A DNA stretch of 16,437 nucleotides, taken from positions 1 to 16,437 of the forward strand of contig JAHFQL010000014.1 of NCBI GenBank assembly GCA_023259315.1. Reading direction: 5' to 3'. The notes beneath the pieces were generated by a model. That model ran no database searches and was not told the origin of the DNA. It saw only the letters and a list, made by a program, of their open reading frames with translations. This DNA is from Candidatus Woesearchaeota archaeon (GTDB taxonomy: Archaea > Nanoarchaeota > Nanoarchaeia > Woesearchaeales > GW2011-AR4). The translations under genes were made by a program, and so were the position numbers. Each line of letters starts with the position of its first letter. Position 1 is the first letter of the stretch. This document shows, piece by piece, positions 1 to 6,313 of this stretch.

Positions 1-195
1 AATACAAGCGGAGGATTGAAAGCAAAAGGGCATCCTATAAGCGCTACTGGAGTAAGCCAGATTTATGAGCTTGTTAAGCAGATGAGAGAAGAATGTGGAG
101 AAAGGCAAGTTAGCAATGTCAAGTACGCACTTGCGCAGAATATTGGCGGTGCCGGAAGCACTGTTACTGTGCATTTGCTGAAGAAGGTGAATTGA
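1..195 (+). CDS. SCP2-type thiolase / acetyl-CoA acetyltransferase, C-terminal end (5' truncated)
   Basis: Only the last 64 codons are present, read in frame from base 1 to the TGA at 193-195. The visible part holds the thiolase GHP motif ([14 protein letters not shown]), whose His belongs to the active site, and the family's terminal Asn-Gly-Gly stretch ([16 protein letters not shown]). The lack of a CxG cysteine at the end matches SCP2-type and archaeal thiolases rather than bacterial FadA. Such enzymes condense or cleave acyl-CoA; in archaea the usual role is acetoacetyl-CoA supply for the mevalonate pathway. The two genes that follow (methyltransferase and FabG-like reductase) also allow a role in acyl-chain building. 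The family is clear; the substrate is not, since most of the gene is outside the window. Confidence 0.85.
   Translation, partial: NTSGGLKAKGHPISATGVSQIYELVKQMREECGERQVSNVKYALAQNIGGAGSTVTVHLLKKVN
184..190 (+). promoter_or_regulatory. Ribosome binding site of the methyltransferase gene
   Basis: AAGGTGA lies inside the last codons of the thiolase gene, 7 bases before ATG 198. It decides that start over the upstream in-frame TTG at 192 and the ATG at 207, and implies translational coupling with the thiolase. Confidence 0.65.
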
Positions 196-197
196 TA

Positions 198-1172
198 ATG
201 TCAATAATGTCTAACCAAATAAAATCTTGGCATCCTGACAAGCCTGTGTCAAAAGGCGCTACAGCATATCATGATGCTGTTGTAAATGCGCCGTATTATA
301 TTGAAAATGTGGACGAATTAATCAAGATTGTTATTCCAAAAATAAAAGAAGATGATGTGGTTGTTGACTTTGGTGCTGGCACAGGGGTTTCTGCAATACA
401 AATGCTAAAACACATTAAATTAAAAATAAACTTATGGCTTGTTGACAATTCTGCAGCTTGGCTCGGAAAAGCTTATGATATTCTAAAAAACAACTCTAAT
501 GTTAACTATTTTCTTTTGGAGAAAATCAATGATAGGTATGCAACACTTGCTGAAACTTTAGGTGAAGAAATTGTTGATCATGTAGTTTCTGCAAACACGT
601 TTCATTTGATTCCGAACCTTGTTGAGACATTTAATGGAATTAATTCTGCCTTGAAGCCTGAAGGGATATTTACTTTTCAAAGTGGAAATATAATAAGAAA
701 TGACAGAAAAGAAGGAATTTTAATGGTTGATGACACGATTAAAAGAGTCCATGACATAGCTTTAGAAATTGTGCGTGCAAATAATAAATTTATAAAATAC
801 AGAAACGAACTTGACAAGCGCATAGAAATCGAAGAAGAGCAGCGCAGATTTATTTTTCCAAATCCTAGGCCTATTGAAGACTACTTAAAGTCATTGAAAG
901 CTGCCGGTTTTAAGTATGAAAAGCCAACTTACAAGCTAATTAAGATAGCATATAGCGATTGGCTGGATTTTCTAAGAGTAAAGCGCTTGCAAGCAGGCAT
1001 ATTGCCAGAAATTGGCGGGAAAGAGCCATCTCAAGAAGAAGAGCATGACAGAGACGAATTAATTACAAGGGCATCAAACCAATTATTTAAGGATCTTGAA
1101 ACTCAAAATCCGTTTGCAGATGACAAATGCTTTACAACAGAATGGATTTATGTAACTGCTGCTAAAAGTTAG
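198..1172 (+). CDS. Class I SAM-dependent methyltransferase
   Basis: 324 residues. Motif I of Rossmann-type methyltransferases is seen at about residues 55-63 (VVVDFGAGTG, binding S-adenosylmethionine). An acidic residue follows in LWLVDNS (end of strand beta2), and VDHVVSANTFHLIPN fits motif IV with a methyltransferase-like 'SALKPEGIFTF' strand after it. The C-terminal half (from about residue 165) is charged and helical, with no family I can name, and may be a substrate-binding lid. The methyl acceptor cannot be told from sequence. It sits between an SCP2-type thiolase (its ATG is 2 bases past the thiolase stop) and a FabG-like reductase 16 bases downstream, so it probably belongs to one transcript and may act in the same lipid-like pathway. 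The start at 198 is chosen for its AAGGTGA site. Confidence 0.85.
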   Translation: MSIMSNQIKSWHPDKPVSKGATAYHDAVVNAPYYIENVDELIKIVIPKIKEDDVVVDFGAGTGVSAIQMLKHIKLKINLWLVDNSAAWLGKAYDILKNNSNVNYFLLEKINDRYATLAETLGEEIVDHVVSANTFHLIPNLVETFNGINSALKPEGIFTFQSGNIIRNDRKEGILMVDDTIKRVHDIALEIVRANNKFIKYRNELDKRIEIEEEQRRFIFPNPRPIEDYLKSLKAAGFKYEKPTYKLIKIAYSDWLDFLRVKRLQAGILPEIGGKEPSQEEEHDRDELITRASNQLFKDLETQNPFADDKCFTTEWIYVTAAKS

Positions 1173-1188
1173 TAAAAATAAGATTAAA

Positions 1189-1923
1189 ATGGAAAATAAA
1201 AAAATTGCATTGGTGACAGGCGCTTCAAGAGGCATAGGAAAAGCTATTGCTGTTGAGCTTGCAAAGAATAATGTGAATGTTGTAATTAATTATAACAGAG
1301 ATGAAGAAGAGGCTGTTAATGCTGTTGAAGAAATAAAAAAAATTGGAGTTGAGAGCATTGCAGTTAAAGCAGATGTTTCCAGCTTTGATGAATGCGCTGC
1401 AATGATTGAAGTTGTAAATAAAAAATTTGGCCACTTGGATATACTGGTTAATAATGCAGGCGCTTTGTCTGATAAAACATTGAAAAACATGACAAAAGAG
1501 CAGTGGAACCTTGTTGTTAACATAAATCTTAATGGAACCTTTAATGTAACAAAAAATGCGCTTTTGTTGATGAAAGATAATGGAAGAATAATAAATATAA
1601 GCTCGATAGTCGGCTTAAGCGGCAATTTTGGCCAGACTAATTATGCTGCTTCAAAAGCGGGCATTATTGGATTTACCAAGTCTTTGGCAAAGGAGCTTGG
1701 CAAGAGAAGAATAACTGTGAATGCTGTTGCTCCTGGTTTTGTGGAAACACAAATGACAAAAGGCGTGCCTTTTATAAGAAAAAGGATTATACTGGCAATG
1801 ATACCTCTTGGCAGGGCTGGATTGCCTGAAGATGTTGCTAATCTGGTTGCGTTCTTGGCCTCTGACAAAGCAGGTTATATAACAGGGGAGGTTATATGTG
1901 TTGATGGTGGCTTCAGCTTTTAA
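1189..1923 (+). CDS. fabG: 3-oxoacyl-(ACP) reductase-like short-chain dehydrogenase
   Basis: 244 residues, exactly the usual FabG length. The cofactor motif TGASRGIG is at residues 10-17, NNAG at 88-91, and the catalytic set is Asn111/113 region, Ser139 (ISSIVG), Tyr152 and Lys156 (YAASK). The C-terminal ITGEVICVDGG segment is typical of the family. FabG reduces 3-oxoacyl-ACP (or -CoA) to the 3-hydroxy form using NADPH. Arg14 in the glycine motif and no acidic residue after strand 2 (NYNRDE) fit NADPH. The family is certain and the acyl substrate is inferred. Archaea generally lack a classical fatty acid synthase, and no acyl carrier protein is encoded here, so a CoA-linked pathway with the upstream thiolase is possible; another SDR substrate remains an alternative. 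No strong ribosome binding site precedes the ATG. Confidence 0.88.
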   Translation: MENKKIALVTGASRGIGKAIAVELAKNNVNVVINYNRDEEEAVNAVEEIKKIGVESIAVKADVSSFDECAAMIEVVNKKFGHLDILVNNAGALSDKTLKNMTKEQWNLVVNINLNGTFNVTKNALLLMKDNGRIINISSIVGLSGNFGQTNYAASKAGIIGFTKSLAKELGKRRITVNAVAPGFVETQMTKGVPFIRKRIILAMIPLGRAGLPEDVANLVAFLASDKAGYITGEVICVDGGFSF

Positions 1924-1943
1924 CTCAGTGTCTAGATGAGGGG

Positions 1944-1960
1944 GCAACCTTTAAATACTA
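1944..1960 (+). promoter_or_regulatory. BRE/TATA promoter of the TRAM gene
   Basis: GCAACC followed by the TATA box TTTAAATA (1950-1957) lies in the gap after fabG. Transcription should start near 1980, giving a leader of about 70 bases before the ATG at 2053. The core TTTAAATACTA recurs in the promoter at 2460-2470. Confidence 0.6.
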
Positions 1961-2041
1961 CTTATTCTAACTTAGATTTATTGCACATAGCAAGATTTGT
2001 TTTTTGGAATTTGAATTCTAAAGAACATTAAATAACATAGA

Positions 2042-2046
2042 GAGGT
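2042..2046 (+). promoter_or_regulatory. Ribosome binding site of the TRAM gene
   Basis: GAGGT, 6 bases before the ATG at 2053; it supports that start. Confidence 0.55.
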
Positions 2047-2052
2047 ATTGAG

Positions 2053-2418
2053 ATGAGATATGATAGAGGACGAGGAGGCAGTTTTAAGCCTAGAAATTTT
2101 GCCCCTGTTAAGGTTGGGGACGAGTTGGATGTGAAAATAGAGGCTGTTGGTGAAAAGGGGGATGGCATAGCAAAGAAAGACGGTTTTGTTTTGTTTGTGC
2201 CAGGCACGAAGCAAGGCGATGAGGTAAAGATAAAGGTTACAAGAGTGCTCCAGAAAGTAGGCTTTGCTGAAGTTGTTGGTGGAAAACAAGCAGAATCATC
2301 TGAAGAATCACAGGAAGAACGCTATGAAGAGTCTTCTGAAGAAGCAAGCCAGGAATCTGGAGAGGAATACAGCGGAGAGGATACAGAGAACTTTGGCGAA
2401 GATACGCAAGAAAATTAG
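2053..2418 (+). CDS. TRAM-domain RNA-binding protein with acidic tail
   Basis: 121 residues in three parts. Residues 1-15 are basic and Arg/Gly-rich (RYDRGRGGSFKPR). Residues about 18-76 form a TRAM domain (VKVGDELDVKIEAVGEKG, then GDGIAKKDGFVLFVPGT and a VTRVLQKVGFAEVV strand), a small beta-barrel that binds RNA. Residues about 80-121 are almost only Glu, Ser, Gln and Gly. Stand-alone TRAM proteins in archaea are thought to act as RNA chaperones, comparable to bacterial cold-shock proteins. The acidic tail could tune RNA release or protein contacts; that is inference. The gene has its own promoter and ends in a T-rich terminator, so it is probably monocistronic. Confidence 0.9.
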   Translation: MRYDRGRGGSFKPRNFAPVKVGDELDVKIEAVGEKGDGIAKKDGFVLFVPGTKQGDEVKIKVTRVLQKVGFAEVVGGKQAESSEESQEERYEESSEEASQESGEEYSGEDTENFGEDTQEN

Positions 2419-2424
2419 TCTGGT

Positions 2425-2449
2425 TCTTTTTTATTTTTGTTTTATTTTC
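2425..2449 (+). terminator. T-rich transcription terminator after the TRAM gene
   Basis: Runs of T (CTTTTTTATTTTTGTTTTATTTT) begin 7 bases after the TRAM stop, with no hairpin. This is the usual archaeal intrinsic terminator form, and the next promoter follows at once. Confidence 0.6.
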
Positions 2450-2453
2450 ACCG

Positions 2454-2470
2454 AAAAAATTTAAATACTA
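2454..2470 (+). promoter_or_regulatory. BRE/TATA promoter of the membrane hydroxylase gene
   Basis: An A-rich BRE-like stretch and TTTAAATACTA (2460-2470) lie about 45 bases before the TTG start. Transcription should begin near 2487, just upstream of the ribosome binding site. Confidence 0.6.
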
Positions 2471-2494
2471 GCTATTAAAAGGAATATACAAAAT

Positions 2495-2500
2495 GAGGTG
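2495..2500 (+). promoter_or_regulatory. Ribosome binding site that supports a TTG start
   Basis: GAGGTG, complementary to the end of archaeal 16S rRNA, stands 8 bases before TTG 2509. The nearby ATG at 2493 is out of frame, so the TTG is the best start. Confidence 0.65.
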
Positions 2501-2508
2501 CATCATTT

Positions 2509-3111
2509 TTGTTTAGTATTATACTTATTTTTGCCGGATTTATCAGCGGGTTGGTCTTAGGCAGTTTTTTTGAGCATGCCATACATAAATATTTACTCCA
2601 CAGCACGCCAAAGATACTGAAGAAAAGTGAATATGTGAAAAGCATGTGGAAAGGCCACACTATTTCACATCATGGCAATTACGCTCCTGATGAGCATTAC
2701 ACACAGGATGAAACAAATAAAAATGAAGTTCTTACATTTTCTTGGTATGAAGGACCTTTGCTTATAATGGCAGCAACCGCGTTTGTATATTTTATTGCAA
2801 CATCTATGGGCTCATTGCTCGGTATGCCATTCAGCTCAATAATGCCAGAAGTGATAGGTGCTGGAATTGCCTTTGCTTTGTATTACATTGCATACGAAGG
2901 CTTGCATGCCTTGATGCACGTTCCAAAAAAATGGAAATGGATTAGGAGTACCCGCATTATGATTTGGCTCAACAGGCATCATTACCAGCATCATGTCGAC
3001 CCAAGAACAAATTTAAATGTAATAATTCCAATAGCAGACTATGTTTGGGGCACGAAGCGCAGATTGCCTAAGAAAGATTATGTTATTGCAGATGCTGTTG
3101 AGAATATATAA
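2509..3111 (+). CDS. Fatty acid hydroxylase superfamily (di-iron, His-box) membrane protein
   Basis: 200 residues. Four histidine clusters are visible: H23/H26/H31 (EHAIHKYLLHS), H50/H54/H55 plus H63 (HTISHHGNYAPDEH), H133/H137 (HALMH) and H157/H158/H161/H162 (RHHYQHH). This spacing is the eight-His di-iron signature of the superfamily that includes fatty acid, sterol and carotenoid hydroxylases and desaturases. Membrane segments lie near residues 3-22, 83-101 and 112-132, which places the His boxes on one face of the membrane. It would hydroxylate a lipid using oxygen; the substrate (acyl chain or isoprenoid) is unknown. It is short but complete for the smaller members of the family. It begins with TTG behind a good GAGGTG site and is followed 11 bases later by thpR. 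Confidence 0.87.
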   Translation: MFSIILIFAGFISGLVLGSFFEHAIHKYLLHSTPKILKKSEYVKSMWKGHTISHHGNYAPDEHYTQDETNKNEVLTFSWYEGPLLIMAATAFVYFIATSMGSLLGMPFSSIMPEVIGAGIAFALYYIAYEGLHALMHVPKKWKWIRSTRIMIWLNRHHYQHHVDPRTNLNVIIPIADYVWGTKRRLPKKDYVIADAVENI

Positions 3112-3122
3112 CTCTGGTGCAT

Positions 3123-3650
3123 ATGAGATTATTTATTGCCATTGGCTTCAATGAATTAAAAGATTATTTTAATGAATTGCAAAATCTTTTGCCCAAAAAT
3201 GCAAAACTAAGTTTGACGAAATCTTTTCACATAACATTGAAATTCTTGGGGGAAGTTCAGCCCAATGACGCGGATAAAACAATAGAACTTTTAAAAAAAA
3301 TAAAATTTGAGCTTTTTTCTGTGCATCTTGATTCAATTGGAATTTTTCCAACAGAAAATTACATTAGGGTTGTGTGGGTCGGGCTTGAGCCTGAAGATAA
3401 AGTTTTAGAGCTGCAAAAAATGATTGATGATTCCTTAAAGGGCTTGTTCAAGAAAGAAAAAGATTTCAAAGCTCATATCACATTGGCAAGAGTCAAATAT
3501 CCAGAAGACAAAAGAGCATTTGTTGAGCAATTGAAAAAAATCAAGGTTGAAAATAAAAAAGTAGAAATCAGAGATTTCAGACTGGTAAAAAGCGCATTAA
3601 ATCCAAAAGGGCCGGTATATGAGGATTTGGCAATTTTTGAATTAAAATAA
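3123..3650 (+). CDS. thpR: RNA 2',3'-cyclic phosphodiesterase (2'-5' RNA ligase family)
   Basis: 175 residues. The two HxTx catalytic motifs of the 2H phosphoesterase family are present: H36-I-T38 (FHITLKFLG) and H118-I-T120 (HITLARVK). The start MRLFIAI is typical of ThpR. The enzyme opens 2',3'-cyclic phosphates at RNA ends and can join 2'-5' linkages in vitro. Its physiological role in archaea is linked to tRNA or RNA-end metabolism but is not settled. An in-frame GTG at 3117 would add two residues; ATG 3123 is preferred by family alignment. The gene follows the hydroxylase by 11 bases, most likely on the same transcript, with no obvious functional link. Confidence 0.93.
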   Translation: MRLFIAIGFNELKDYFNELQNLLPKNAKLSLTKSFHITLKFLGEVQPNDADKTIELLKKIKFELFSVHLDSIGIFPTENYIRVVWVGLEPEDKVLELQKMIDDSLKGLFKKEKDFKAHITLARVKYPEDKRAFVEQLKKIKVENKKVEIRDFRLVKSALNPKGPVYEDLAIFELK

Positions 3651-3928
3651 AGAAACATTTTTAAATCATCAATAATACCAAGATGCTATTGCCTCAGAAG
3701 CACAAGTTGCTTCACAACTGCGGGCTATAAAATGCAGTTCAGAATTCTGGACTGGATATTTTAGTTGATTGGTTTAATTTTAAATCAATTTGCTTCGCGA
3801 TGGATACTCGAGGCACATTAGCCGCGACATACATTATTAAAATGTATAGGCGAGCCATTGAGCGAGCCTAAATTTTGCCGAAGGTGTATTGAGAATTAAG
3901 AAAAACAATTAATAAAGATTTCCAAAAA
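3651..3928 (+). other. Hairpin-rich intergenic stretch before uS2 (possible long leader or small RNA)
   Basis: No protein of convincing length is encoded. A TATA-like TTTTTAAAT (3658-3666) lies at the left end, so RNA could begin near 3688. Hairpins seen: GAAGCA/TGCTTC (3697-3713, loop CAAGT), overlapping and mutually exclusive with AGTTG/CAACT (3705-3719); an eight-pair hairpin CAGTTCAG/CTGGACTG with loop AATT (3735-3754, one G-U pair); TTGATT/AATCAA in 3764-3787; TCGCG/CGCGA bracketing 3795-3827; ATACAT/ATGTAT (3830-3847). It ends with one copy of the dispersed repeat (3847-3892). It could be a structured uS2 leader, an independent RNA, or decayed sequence. I could not match it to a tRNA, SRP RNA or RNase P RNA. 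Confidence 0.45.
3847..3892 (+). repeat. Dispersed intergenic repeat, copy A
   Basis: Starts TAGGCGAGCCATTGAGCGAG and ends with GTATTGA. About 36 of 46 positions match the minus-strand copy at 7044-7087. It lies 36 bases before the uS2 start codon in the sense direction and contains an internal direct repeat GCGAGCC-ATTGA-GCGAGCC. Confidence 0.7.
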
Positions 3929-4528
3929 ATGACTGAAGAGAAATTTTTAGTGCCAAGAGATGTGTATTTGAAGTCGGGAATACATATAGGAACAAAGTTC
4001 AGGACAGCGTATATGGAGCAGTTCATTTACAAAACAAGACCAGATGGATTATCAGTTTTGAACCTGCAGAAAATAGACGAGAGGATAAAGATTGCCGCTG
4101 CTTTTCTTGCACAATACAAGCCAGAAGATATTTTAATTGTTTGCAGAAGGGAAAATGGATGGAAAGCAGTTGAATTATTTGAAAAATTAACCGGCGTGAG
4201 GGCTTTTGCTGGCCGCTATCCACCTGGAATTTTGACAAATCCAAATCTGGAAGAATACACGGAGGCCAAGATTGTGATGGTAGTTGATGCGTGGCCTGAC
4301 AGAAATGCTGTTTTGGATGCTGTTAAAGTAGGAATTCCCGTAATTGCATTGTGCGACACTAATAACCAATCAAATTTTATTGACTTGGTTGTGCCGTGCA
4401 ACAACAAAGGGAAGAAAAGCCTGGGCTTGCTGTTTTATATTTTGACAAAAGAGTTCTTGATGCTCAAAGGAAAATTAAAGGAAGGAGAGGAATTAAAGGA
4501 AAAGCTTGAGGATTTTACAGAGGAGTAG
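3929..4528 (+). CDS. rps2: Small ribosomal subunit protein uS2, archaeal type
   Basis: 199 residues, normal for archaeal uS2 (about 200). Typical segments are VPRDVYLKSGIHIGT near the start (residues 8-22), LNLQKIDERI, the core around 106-118 (ILTNPNLEEY), the VVDAWPDRNAV stretch and the IALCDTNN motif near 141-148. uS2 is part of the small subunit's body/head junction and contacts 16S rRNA. The C-terminal part is acidic and helical (EGEELKEKLEDFTEE). The gene stands alone here, not in the common archaeal rpl13-rps9-rpoN-rpoK-eno-rps2 cluster. No ribosome binding site is clear before the ATG; a long, hairpin-rich leader or a close weak promoter are both possible. Confidence 0.97.
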   Translation: MTEEKFLVPRDVYLKSGIHIGTKFRTAYMEQFIYKTRPDGLSVLNLQKIDERIKIAAAFLAQYKPEDILIVCRRENGWKAVELFEKLTGVRAFAGRYPPGILTNPNLEEYTEAKIVMVVDAWPDRNAVLDAVKVGIPVIALCDTNNQSNFIDLVVPCNNKGKKSLGLLFYILTKEFLMLKGKLKEGEELKEKLEDFTEE

Positions 4529-4529
4529 T

Positions 4530-4562
4530 TTTTATTTATTAATTTTCCATTATTTATTTTAG
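4530..4562 (+). terminator. T-rich terminator after uS2
   Basis: TTTTTATTTATTAATTTT and further T runs start just after the TAG stop. The gap to the convergent gpsA stop (4529-4648) is AT-rich and otherwise empty. Confidence 0.5.
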
Positions 4563-4648
4563 TATTGTTTTATTGAATGTGAAATTAATGTTTATTTTTA
4601 ATGTGCTTTTTACTTACACAGCGCATTATATTTTTAAAAATATTTTAA

Positions 4649-5626
4649 TCAAACTAAACTTAACAAATCGCTGATGGCTTTTTTTATATTTTTATTCTCA
4701 AAAAGAACTTCGTAAGCCTGGTGCGTTAATGGCATTTTTATTTTGTGCTTGATGCTGTATTCATAAACTGCTTTTGTTGTTGGAATCCCTTCTGCTATCA
4801 TTCCATGCATTTGTTTTTTTATTTCTTCAATTTTTTTGTTTTTAGCAAGCTGCTCGCCTACAAACCTGTTTCTGCTGTGCTTGCTCGTGCATGTTGCAAT
4901 CAAATCACCGACACCTGCCAACCCGTAGACAGTCCCTCTCCTTGCCCCGAAATGCTTGCCAAAATTGTTCATCTCCATCAATCCAAGAGTTATGATTGAT
5001 GCTCTTGCATTGTCGCCAAATCCAAGGCCGTCGCAAACGCCAGTTGCTATTGCTGAAATGTTTTTTAATGCGCCGCAGATTTCAACCCCTGTAACATCAT
5101 TTAATTGGTATAATTTGAAATAAGGTGTTGCCAAGCACTCGGCAACTATTCTGCCTGTTTCCCTGTCCTTGCTTGCAACAACACTTGCTGTTGGCATTTT
5201 TGAACTTACTTCTTCTGCATGATTTGGTCCTGACAAGACTGCAATTTTTGCTTTGCCAATTTCGTCTTCAATAACCTGCGACATTCTTTTGCACGTATGA
5301 TACTCCATTCCTTTTGCCACGCTTAAAATGATTTGATTTCTGAAATAATTTTTAATTTCATTTATTGTTTTTCTCAAGAACTCGCTTGGAACAGCGGTTA
5401 TTATAATTTCAGAAGAATTAAGAACATTTTTCAAGGAATAGTCTGCAATTACATTATTTGGAATTTTAATGCCTGGAAGATATTGAGTATTTTCTCTTTT
5501 GCTTTCTATTTCATTTGCCAGCTCTTCCCTTCTTGCCCATAGCTTTACATCAAAGCCTTTCTCGCCAAGCAGCACAGCTAAGGTTGTTCCCCAGCTTCCT
5601 GCTCCGATAACAGATATTTTTTGCAT
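4649..5626 (-). CDS. gpsA: sn-Glycerol-3-phosphate dehydrogenase [NAD(P)+]
   Basis: 325 residues, full length. The dinucleotide-binding motif GAGSWGT is at residues 8-14, AKGM around Lys105, SGPNHAEEV at 132-140, the catalytic Lys188 in GALKNI, the substrate-binding NAxA-like LGFGDNARAS at 201-210, and GLAGVGDLIATCTS at 235-248. GpsA reduces dihydroxyacetone phosphate to sn-glycerol-3-phosphate, the backbone stereoisomer of bacterial and eukaryotic phospholipids. Archaeal lipids use sn-glycerol-1-phosphate made by the unrelated EgsA, so GpsA is notable here. It lies 53 bases after two PlsC-type acyltransferase genes on the same strand, which would use its product. The start codon has no clear ribosome binding site; the AT-rich gap upstream (5627-5679) could hold a weak promoter. 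Confidence 0.95.
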   Translation of the reverse strand: MQKISVIGAGSWGTTLAVLLGEKGFDVKLWARREELANEIESKRENTQYLPGIKIPNNVIADYSLKNVLNSSEIIITAVPSEFLRKTINEIKNYFRNQIILSVAKGMEYHTCKRMSQVIEDEIGKAKIAVLSGPNHAEEVSSKMPTASVVASKDRETGRIVAECLATPYFKLYQLNDVTGVEICGALKNISAIATGVCDGLGFGDNARASIITLGLMEMNNFGKHFGARRGTVYGLAGVGDLIATCTSKHSRNRFVGEQLAKNKKIEEIKKQMHGMIAEGIPTTKAVYEYSIKHKIKMPLTHQAYEVLFENKNIKKAISDLLSLV

Positions 5627-5679
5627 TTTAATTTTCTCATGAAATTTTTAAAATATAAAAAATAATTGAATCAAATATT

Positions 5680-6312
5680 TTAATCAAAATTATATTTCTG
5701 CCTGCATAATTTTGCTATTTCTTTCATTACTTTATTTGTAACTTCTTTCAGCATTCTTTTATTAATCTTTTTATTGTAGTATTTTTCAAAATACATTGGC
5801 TTTCCGATATTCATGATTGCTTTTTTTGCTTTTGGCATGTATTTTCCTTTCGGCAGGATTTCAAATGTGCCTATCAATCCAATCGGGACAACAGGAGCTT
5901 TTGAAAGCAGAGCAAGCCTTGCCACGCCAGTTTTTGCCTTTTGCAATTTTCCAGTCAAGCTTCTTGTGCCTTCTGGATGAATTGCAATGATTTTTCCCTG
6001 TTTCAGTGCTTTGATTGCCAATCTTAATGCTTCTTTTCCCTTTTTTTCCCTGTCAAGAGGAATTGCGCCTGCATAAGTATGCCAGGCTTTCTTAAAAATA
6101 TTGTCAAAATGCTCTTTTTTTGCCAGAAAATGCACTTTTCTGTTTAAATGAGGGATTATAATGCTGGTTATGATTAAGTGGTCCATATAGCTTGCATGGT
6201 TTGATGCTATGATGAATGCCCCCTTTTTTGGGACATTTTGCATGCCATTGACTTTTCTAATCCAAAGCCTTGTCAATGGCCCTATTGTCAATTTTGGAAT
6301 TAAGTAAACCAT
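5680..6312 (-). CDS. plsC: PlsC-family glycerolipid acyltransferase, second of a tandem pair
   Basis: 210 residues. All four acyltransferase motifs are seen: NHASYMD (38-44, catalytic His39 and Asp44), GAIPLDR (82-88), HPEGTRS (112-118, glycerol-phosphate binding) and APVVPIG (139-145). A hydrophobic N-terminus could lie against the membrane. The family transfers acyl groups to 1-acyl-sn-glycerol-3-phosphate or related acceptors. The first base of the ATG is one base past the stop of the upstream paralogue (TAA-A-ATG), so translation is surely coupled. Its C-terminus shares IGKPxYFEKYYNKxIN and MKEIAKL with the paralogue, and 42 bases of DNA are almost identical, showing duplication. Which of the two acts first on G3P, if either, cannot be told. 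Confidence 0.93.
   Translation of the reverse strand: MVYLIPKLTIGPLTRLWIRKVNGMQNVPKKGAFIIASNHASYMDHLIITSIIIPHLNRKVHFLAKKEHFDNIFKKAWHTYAGAIPLDREKKGKEALRLAIKALKQGKIIAIHPEGTRSLTGKLQKAKTGVARLALLSKAPVVPIGLIGTFEILPKGKYMPKAKKAIMNIGKPMYFEKYYNKKINKRMLKEVTNKVMKEIAKLCRQKYNFD
5770..5811 (-). repeat. Near-identical 42-base segment shared by the two plsC genes, copy 1
   Basis: Matches 6401-6442 at 40 of 42 positions. It encodes the shared IGKPMYFEKYYNK segment. Identity above the level of the rest of the genes suggests recent exchange or strong constraint. Confidence 0.7.
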
Positions 6313-6313
6313 T

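Noticed and set aside
87..91. Changed polymerisation motif in RadA (FESG instead of FxxA; residue numbers, not bases)
   Set aside because: From memory, euryarchaeal RadA proteins such as that of Methanococcus have a similar FxSG, so it is not a clear anomaly.
2264..2464. Out-of-frame plus-strand reading frame over the TRAM acidic tail
   Set aside because: Basic, low-complexity product generated by reading Glu-rich codons one base off; the real frame has a domain match.
3800..3871. Short plus-strand frame starting ATG 3800, about 23 codons
   Set aside because: Too short, no ribosome binding site, and its end is formed by the dispersed repeat; RNA structure explains the stretch at least as well.
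3651..3928. tRNA, SRP RNA or RNase P RNA in the gap before uS2
   Set aside because: No T-loop GTTCRA with matching stems, no acceptor closure, and none of the conserved SRP or RNase P core sequences were found by eye.
4745..4999. Plus-strand reading frame inside gpsA
   Set aside because: Antisense to a well-supported gene with clear family motifs; no start signal.
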